A stretch of 64,000 nucleotides of DNA from CAKZNE01 sp002695025 (GTDB lineage: Bacteria > Bacteroidota > Bacteroidia > Flavobacteriales > Schleiferiaceae), in contig CAJWML010000009.1 of the NCBI GenBank assembly GCA_913043285.1, positions 93,509 to 157,508 of the forward strand, given 5' to 3'. Both the position numbers and the translations under genes were made by a program. Positions 60,492-64,000 of this stretch are shown in pieces. Each line of letters begins with the position of its first letter. Position 1 is the stretch's first letter. The notes under the pieces were generated by a model. The model made no database searches. It was given only the letters and a program-made list of their open reading frames with translations, and was not told where the DNA came from.

Positions 60492-61216
60492 AACTCCTGG
60501 TACTACTCATACTCGCTCATCTGATCGGAGATTTCCCTGCCCAAGCCGGAAAATGGGTAGCTGATAAAAAGATCAACAAGGCACGTTCCCCTTATTTATA
60601 CCTGCATGTGGCCATACACGGGGTTTTGGCCACACTGGCCCTGATCATTGCCGGGCAAACGGAATACTGGCCTCTGGTACTCATCATCACCCTGGGTCAC
60701 CTGGGTATTGATCTTCTCAAACTGTATAGGCAGGATCAAACCAACCACATCCGTTGGTTCATAGCCGACCAATTACTACACCTGCTTTTGATCATCACGG
60801 CCTGGGCCCTGGTAACCGGACAGGTAATGAGAGTCCTGAGTTTCCTGAAGTCCGATTATTTCCTTATCCACATCACCGCTGTTTTCTTTCTTACCCAGCC
60901 CCTATCCATCATTATTGCCAAACTGATGGATAAGTGGATACCTTACATTGATGATGCGGCCAGCACCAAAGCCCTCCCTAAGGCAGGCATGTACATTGGC
61001 ATGCTGGAAAGAGTATTTGCCTACGGGTTGATCATGACCGGGAACTGGTCCGGAATCGGTTTTTTACTGGCCGCCAAATCGGTATTCCGCTTTGGGGACC
61101 TGCGGCAGGCCCATGACCGAAAGCTTACCGAATACATCCTTATTGGCAGCCTGTTGAGTTTTGGCACCGCAGCAGCTGTGGCTTTGCTGGCTGAAAATCT
61201 TTTAAACTTAAAATGA
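60488..61216 (+). CDS. DUF3307 polytopic membrane protein
   Basis: 242 residues with about six to seven membrane segments. Polar residues inside helices are conserved-looking: HLIGDFPAQ (H-x3-D), LHVAIHG, GHLGIDLLK and ADQLLHLL. Such His/Asp patterns within helices recall intramembrane metalloenzymes, but this is only an impression. DUF3307 genes often follow SatD-family genes from memory. The ATG overlaps the SatD stop by four bases (ATGA), so the two are translated as a pair. Confidence 0.85.
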   Translation: MKLLVLLILAHLIGDFPAQAGKWVADKKINKARSPYLYLHVAIHGVLATLALIIAGQTEYWPLVLIITLGHLGIDLLKLYRQDQTNHIRWFIADQLLHLLLIITAWALVTGQVMRVLSFLKSDYFLIHITAVFFLTQPLSIIIAKLMDKWIPYIDDAASTKALPKAGMYIGMLERVFAYGLIMTGNWSGIGFLLAAKSVFRFGDLRQAHDRKLTEYILIGSLLSFGTAAAVALLAENLLNLK

Positions 61217-61217
61217 G

Positions 61218-61598
61218 ATGAATCCAAAAGATAGTTTTAATAAATCTATAAGAGAGCTAAAAAAAGACCCAGCTTCAAATGCTACCAAAATGATTGAATG
61301 GATTGAGAAGTACAGTTCTCAAAGTGGTGATTACTACTTCATATTTGATGATTTTGCTTATCGGCTTGGTATAAGTATCCAGGCAATTGAAGTTACTGAT
61401 CAAAAAAGTGGAAAAGTTAAAGGCTACCTTCCTTGCTTGAAGTACTATCCAAATAATCCCTTAAATGAAGAATCAAGGCTTGATCATCTGACGTCCAATA
61501 CGTTAAAAGAAAATAAATGTTATGAACTTCTTGCTAAGGAACTTCTGTATAGAATTATGCGGATTAAAGACATTGAAAAGCTCCTTCAACTAAGCTAA
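61218..61598 (+). CDS. AT-rich orphan protein, unknown
   Basis: 126 residues, soluble, charged (MNPKDSFNKSIRELKKD, MIEWIEKYSSQSGDYYFIFD, YELLAKELLYRIMRIKDIEK). I recognise no family. The gene is visibly richer in A and T than its neighbours (many AAA, ATA, AGA, TTA codons), which suggests a more recent arrival. It starts one base after the DUF3307 stop, so it lies on the same transcript; its last nine bases overlap the convergent GAPDH gene. Confidence 0.75.
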   Translation: MNPKDSFNKSIRELKKDPASNATKMIEWIEKYSSQSGDYYFIFDDFAYRLGISIQAIEVTDQKSGKVKGYLPCLKYYPNNPLNEESRLDHLTSNTLKENKCYELLAKELLYRIMRIKDIEKLLQLS

Positions 61599-62594
61599 CA
61601 TCATCTTACCGATGAGGTCGGCCAGGCGGTGGCTATAGCCCATTTCATTATCGTACCAGCCTACCACTTTTACCATTCTTCCCAATACGGAGGTCAGTTC
61701 TTCATCAAATAAACAGGAGTACGGGCTACCGATCACATCGCGGGATACAATGGGGTCTGAAGTATACCCCAGGTATCCTTTAAAAGGCCCTTCTTCCGAA
61801 GCCCTCTTAAAGGCCTTATTGATAGCTTCCACCGTGGTCTTTTCCTTTACCGTAATGGTCATATCCGTAAGGCTTCCATCCGGTACCGGCACCCTAATGC
61901 CCGCTCCTCCGATACGGCCTTCCAGTTCAGGATAAATGCGGGTAATGGCTTTAGCCGCACCGGTAGTGGTAGGCACTATGCTTTCGGCTGCAGCACGCCC
62001 CCTGCGGAAATCCTTATGCGGGCCATCCTGTAATTGCTGGTCCGTGGTATAACTGTGCACGGTGGTAATATAGGCGTGTTCCACACCACACACATCGTCT
62101 ATCACTTTAAGCAAGGGCGCTACCGAATTGGTAGTACAGGAAGCATTGGAAACTATGAGATCACCTGCTGTAAGCTGATCATCGTTAGCCCCGAGCACAA
62201 TCGTCTTGGTATCATCGGTAGGAGGAGCCGAAATAATAACTTTACGGGCACCTCCCCTTTCTATATGCGGCATAGCCAGCTTACGGCTTTTAAAGCGACC
62301 GGTCGCTTCAATAACCACATCCACCTCTTTATCCCTCCAGGGTATAAGGGCCGGCTCTTTTTCATGCCATACGCTTATCCGTTGGTTCCCCACCACTAGT
62401 TCGTTGCCATCTATACCGATGTCATCCGGAAAATGACCATGTACCGTATCGTACTTCAGTAAATGCGCCAGGTTTTGTAAAGAAGCCAGATCGTTTATGG
62501 CTACCAGTTCTATATGAGGATATTTACGGATAACACGGGTAAGCGAGCGCCCGATGCGCCCGAAACCATTGATACCTATTCTGATCTTTTCCAT
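61590..62594 (-). CDS. gap: Glyceraldehyde-3-phosphate dehydrogenase, type I
   Basis: Oxidises glyceraldehyde-3-phosphate to 1,3-bisphosphoglycerate with NAD(P)+. 334 residues from the ATG at 62594 (MEKIRIGINGFGRIGRSLTR); a 99-base longer frame is open but lacks conserved residues. Nucleotide loop as above, LLKYDTVHGHFPDDIGIDGN, SNASCTTNSVAPLLKVIDD (catalytic Cys), HSYTTDQQLQDGPHKDFRRG (catalytic His not far upstream), and WYDNEMGYSHRLADLI. The Asp in INDL after the loop favours NAD+. Confidence 0.96.
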   Translation of the reverse strand: MEKIRIGINGFGRIGRSLTRVIRKYPHIELVAINDLASLQNLAHLLKYDTVHGHFPDDIGIDGNELVVGNQRISVWHEKEPALIPWRDKEVDVVIEATGRFKSRKLAMPHIERGGARKVIISAPPTDDTKTIVLGANDDQLTAGDLIVSNASCTTNSVAPLLKVIDDVCGVEHAYITTVHSYTTDQQLQDGPHKDFRRGRAAAESIVPTTTGAAKAITRIYPELEGRIGGAGIRVPVPDGSLTDMTITVKEKTTVEAINKAFKRASEEGPFKGYLGYTSDPIVSRDVIGSPYSCLFDEELTSVLGRMVKVVGWYDNEMGYSHRLADLIGKMMLA

Positions 62595-62790
62595 AGGTTG
62601 CGAAGGTATAAAGAGCCTGCCTATTATGGGAACAGGATATGTAATGTCACCTAAAGAAAAAGCCCCCTGCCGGCAAAGGGTGTAAAAGGCCATTCTGACA
62701 ACCGGAAATTATAGGACAGAACTGGCCAAACCTATTCGTCTAAGGCTGATGTCGGGGACTAACCGCTGCACTCCCTGCTCCCGTTTCCAA

Positions 62791-63978
62791 TTATACAGCT
62801 GCCAGTTTTCGCTGGATTACATACGAGCGTACGGCTAATAAAAGGGTAAGCGGAATCCATGCTTCATGCAGATCCTGGGGCCACCAGGGCCAAAGAACCA
62901 AAGCCAGCACATGGGTGATGAGCGTAAGTATAAAGAAGAGCCGCAAAAATGACGACTTCCTTTTTTTAAGTAACAGCAAAGCCATTGGAAAATAAAAGGG
63001 TATGGCCCACAACAGGTTGAAATTCTGGGCAGCCGCCTTATGGTCTGTAGCAAACCACAAGATCACCAGCAGCCAGCCTACCAGCCCCACCAGGCTCATG
63101 AGAATAGCATCCCACCAAAAGGCGTTTTTCTTTTTACGTAAAGCCCGGAAGGTGATCAGCAAGCCGATCAGTAAGAGTAGGCTGGTCAGGACCAAAGGTG
63201 TAAAGAATGTATCCGGCTTAACCGGATCACGGCTTTCATAAGTGTGGATGGTTTCTTTCACCAAAGGCGCCCGCTCCCCATTCCGGGTGATATAGGCATG
63301 GTTCAGCCCGCTCTCCAGGTAATCCGGCAAAAACATGTATTCATAGGGCGTGGCGCGTTTATCCATGGGCAGGCCCAAACACAGGTCTATCCCAAGGTCG
63401 CCCCACGGCTGGTACTGCAGGTAAATATCACAGAGGTCGCGGATGGTATAATCCGTGGTGATATAGTCACCTTCAAATTGTACGCGGTCACCAAAAACAT
63501 GCGCCAACGCATCGCGGATGCGGGTGGCGCAATTGTCGTAGAAATAATCGTAGTAATAATATTTATTCTCTTCCCTGGCGTTCCACTGCAGGAAATCAAA
63601 GAACTTCTGTTTTTCCGCTGCTGTAAGGTTGAGCACCTGTTCGTGGATATAACGGTCTTCCTGGATGTACAACATCTTAAACCGCTCGTAGGCAGAAACA
63701 TCCAGTTGATAATACAGATAACCCCGGGCAAAATTCAGGTAAAAATTAGGCTGATCATAGTCAAATACCCCGTAGTTGTAGATGAAATCCAGGCCAATGG
63801 CAGGATCATGAACCCGAATAGCACTATGCCCGAAAGCAGAGTAGAGTTCACCCTGGTAAGGCCCGCAGGTAAGCACGTGAATTTGTGCCTCTGGCGAAAG
63901 ATTCCATTGCGCCTGGGCTAAAAACGGCCACAAAAGAAGGATGCAGAAAACCTTTTCATGCTGTGAATATACAATCAC
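62791..63978 (-). CDS. DUF4105 (Lnb-like periplasmic domain) protein with C-terminal membrane helices
   Basis: 395 residues, starting at GTG 63978. A nearby ATG is out of frame. The N-terminal signal ends FLAQAQ. A DUF4105 domain (about 28-250): LSPEAQIHVLTCGPYQGELY, AFGHSAIRVHDPAI (His), YNYGVFDYDQPNFYLNFARG, YYDYFYDNCATRIRDAL (Cys in NCATR), a papain/NlpC-like His-Cys layout. Related Lnb N-acyltransferases of other bacteria transfer acyl chains between lipoproteins. From about 270, five membrane helices follow. Role here is inferred from the domain. Upstream neighbours lie beyond the window edge. Confidence 0.87.
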   Translation of the reverse strand: MIVYSQHEKVFCILLLWPFLAQAQWNLSPEAQIHVLTCGPYQGELYSAFGHSAIRVHDPAIGLDFIYNYGVFDYDQPNFYLNFARGYLYYQLDVSAYERFKMLYIQEDRYIHEQVLNLTAAEKQKFFDFLQWNAREENKYYYYDYFYDNCATRIRDALAHVFGDRVQFEGDYITTDYTIRDLCDIYLQYQPWGDLGIDLCLGLPMDKRATPYEYMFLPDYLESGLNHAYITRNGERAPLVKETIHTYESRDPVKPDTFFTPLVLTSLLLLIGLLITFRALRKKKNAFWWDAILMSLVGLVGWLLVILWFATDHKAAAQNFNLLWAIPFYFPMALLLLKKRKSSFLRLFFILTLITHVLALVLWPWWPQDLHEAWIPLTLLLAVRSYVIQRKLAAV

Positions 63979-64000
63979 CGCTCTACTTAAGCGCGGAAAA

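Noticed and set aside
63244..63921. 225-codon open frame opposite the DUF4105 gene
   Set aside because: Shadow of a well-supported DUF4105 reading frame; no motif or promoter of its own.
1..64000. rRNA, tRNA, transposase, integrase, prophage or toxin-antitoxin modules
   Set aside because: I scanned the gaps and the gene products and found nothing that I can support; absence of short tRNAs cannot be fully proven by eye.

Overview
The window reads as chromosome of a member of the Bacteroidota, most likely a marine-type Flavobacteriia/Cryomorphaceae-like lineage. The evidence is a SusC-type TonB receptor beside a hybrid two-component regulator, proteins ending in type IX secretion sorting domains, a LruC-domain protein, a mevalonate-type isoprenoid route (class II HMG-CoA reductase plus a GYDIA-type GHMP kinase), a crtI-crtB carotenoid operon, and promoters of the Bacteroidota form TTTG-N19/20-TAnnTTTG. 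Coding density is very high and many genes overlap by 1-4 nt. I saw no rRNA, tRNA, transposase, prophage or CRISPR array, and no gene-free stretch longer than 300 bases.

Layout. 1-9.6 kb is one edge of a glycan-use locus: truncated susC, a giant HTCS regulator, a GH3 beta-glucosidase and a gluconolactonase-like lipoprotein. 9.8-13.9 kb holds a small lipoprotein plus LruC-domain protein pair and several unknown genes. 14-18.5 kb holds HMG-CoA reductase, a GHMP kinase and a PKD-repeat type IX cargo. 18.5-22.3 kb is the operon adk-obg-PAP2-crcB with divergent manC. 22.3-29.2 kb is a light-response block: a CarH-like B12 MerR regulator, then sigma factor-crtI-crtB-idi-PTPS-SDR-photolyase. prfC follows divergently.

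31-38.2 kb is a tightly overlapping five-gene operon: an E1/nitroreductase fusion (Rv1355c-like), a GNAT/autoinducer-synthase-like acyltransferase, a 7TM sensor kinase, a receiver-kinase and a single receiver, with a paralogous receiver divergent. This looks like a small-molecule or protein-modification module joined to its own signalling chain. 38.2-44.4 kb carries a type IX secreted serine protease, a lipoprotein, and an FtsX-type ABC exporter (with a His-rich loop) followed by two tandem DUF3299-like proteins and a hydrolase. 44.5-59.6 kb is mostly housekeeping: BatA-type protein, a catalytically dead dihydroorotase homologue, two glycosyltransferases, cca, an ABC exporter, a K+ channel, miaA, lpxK, gatB and a TlpA-like lipoprotein.

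59.7-61.6 kb is the most striking small locus: a SatD-family protein and a DUF3307 membrane protein preceded by five 20-bp palindrome-like boxes repeated at an exact 28-bp period right up to the start codon, and followed by an AT-rich orphan gene. GAPDH and a DUF4105 protein close the window.

All functional names come from reading translated motifs. No database search was run.
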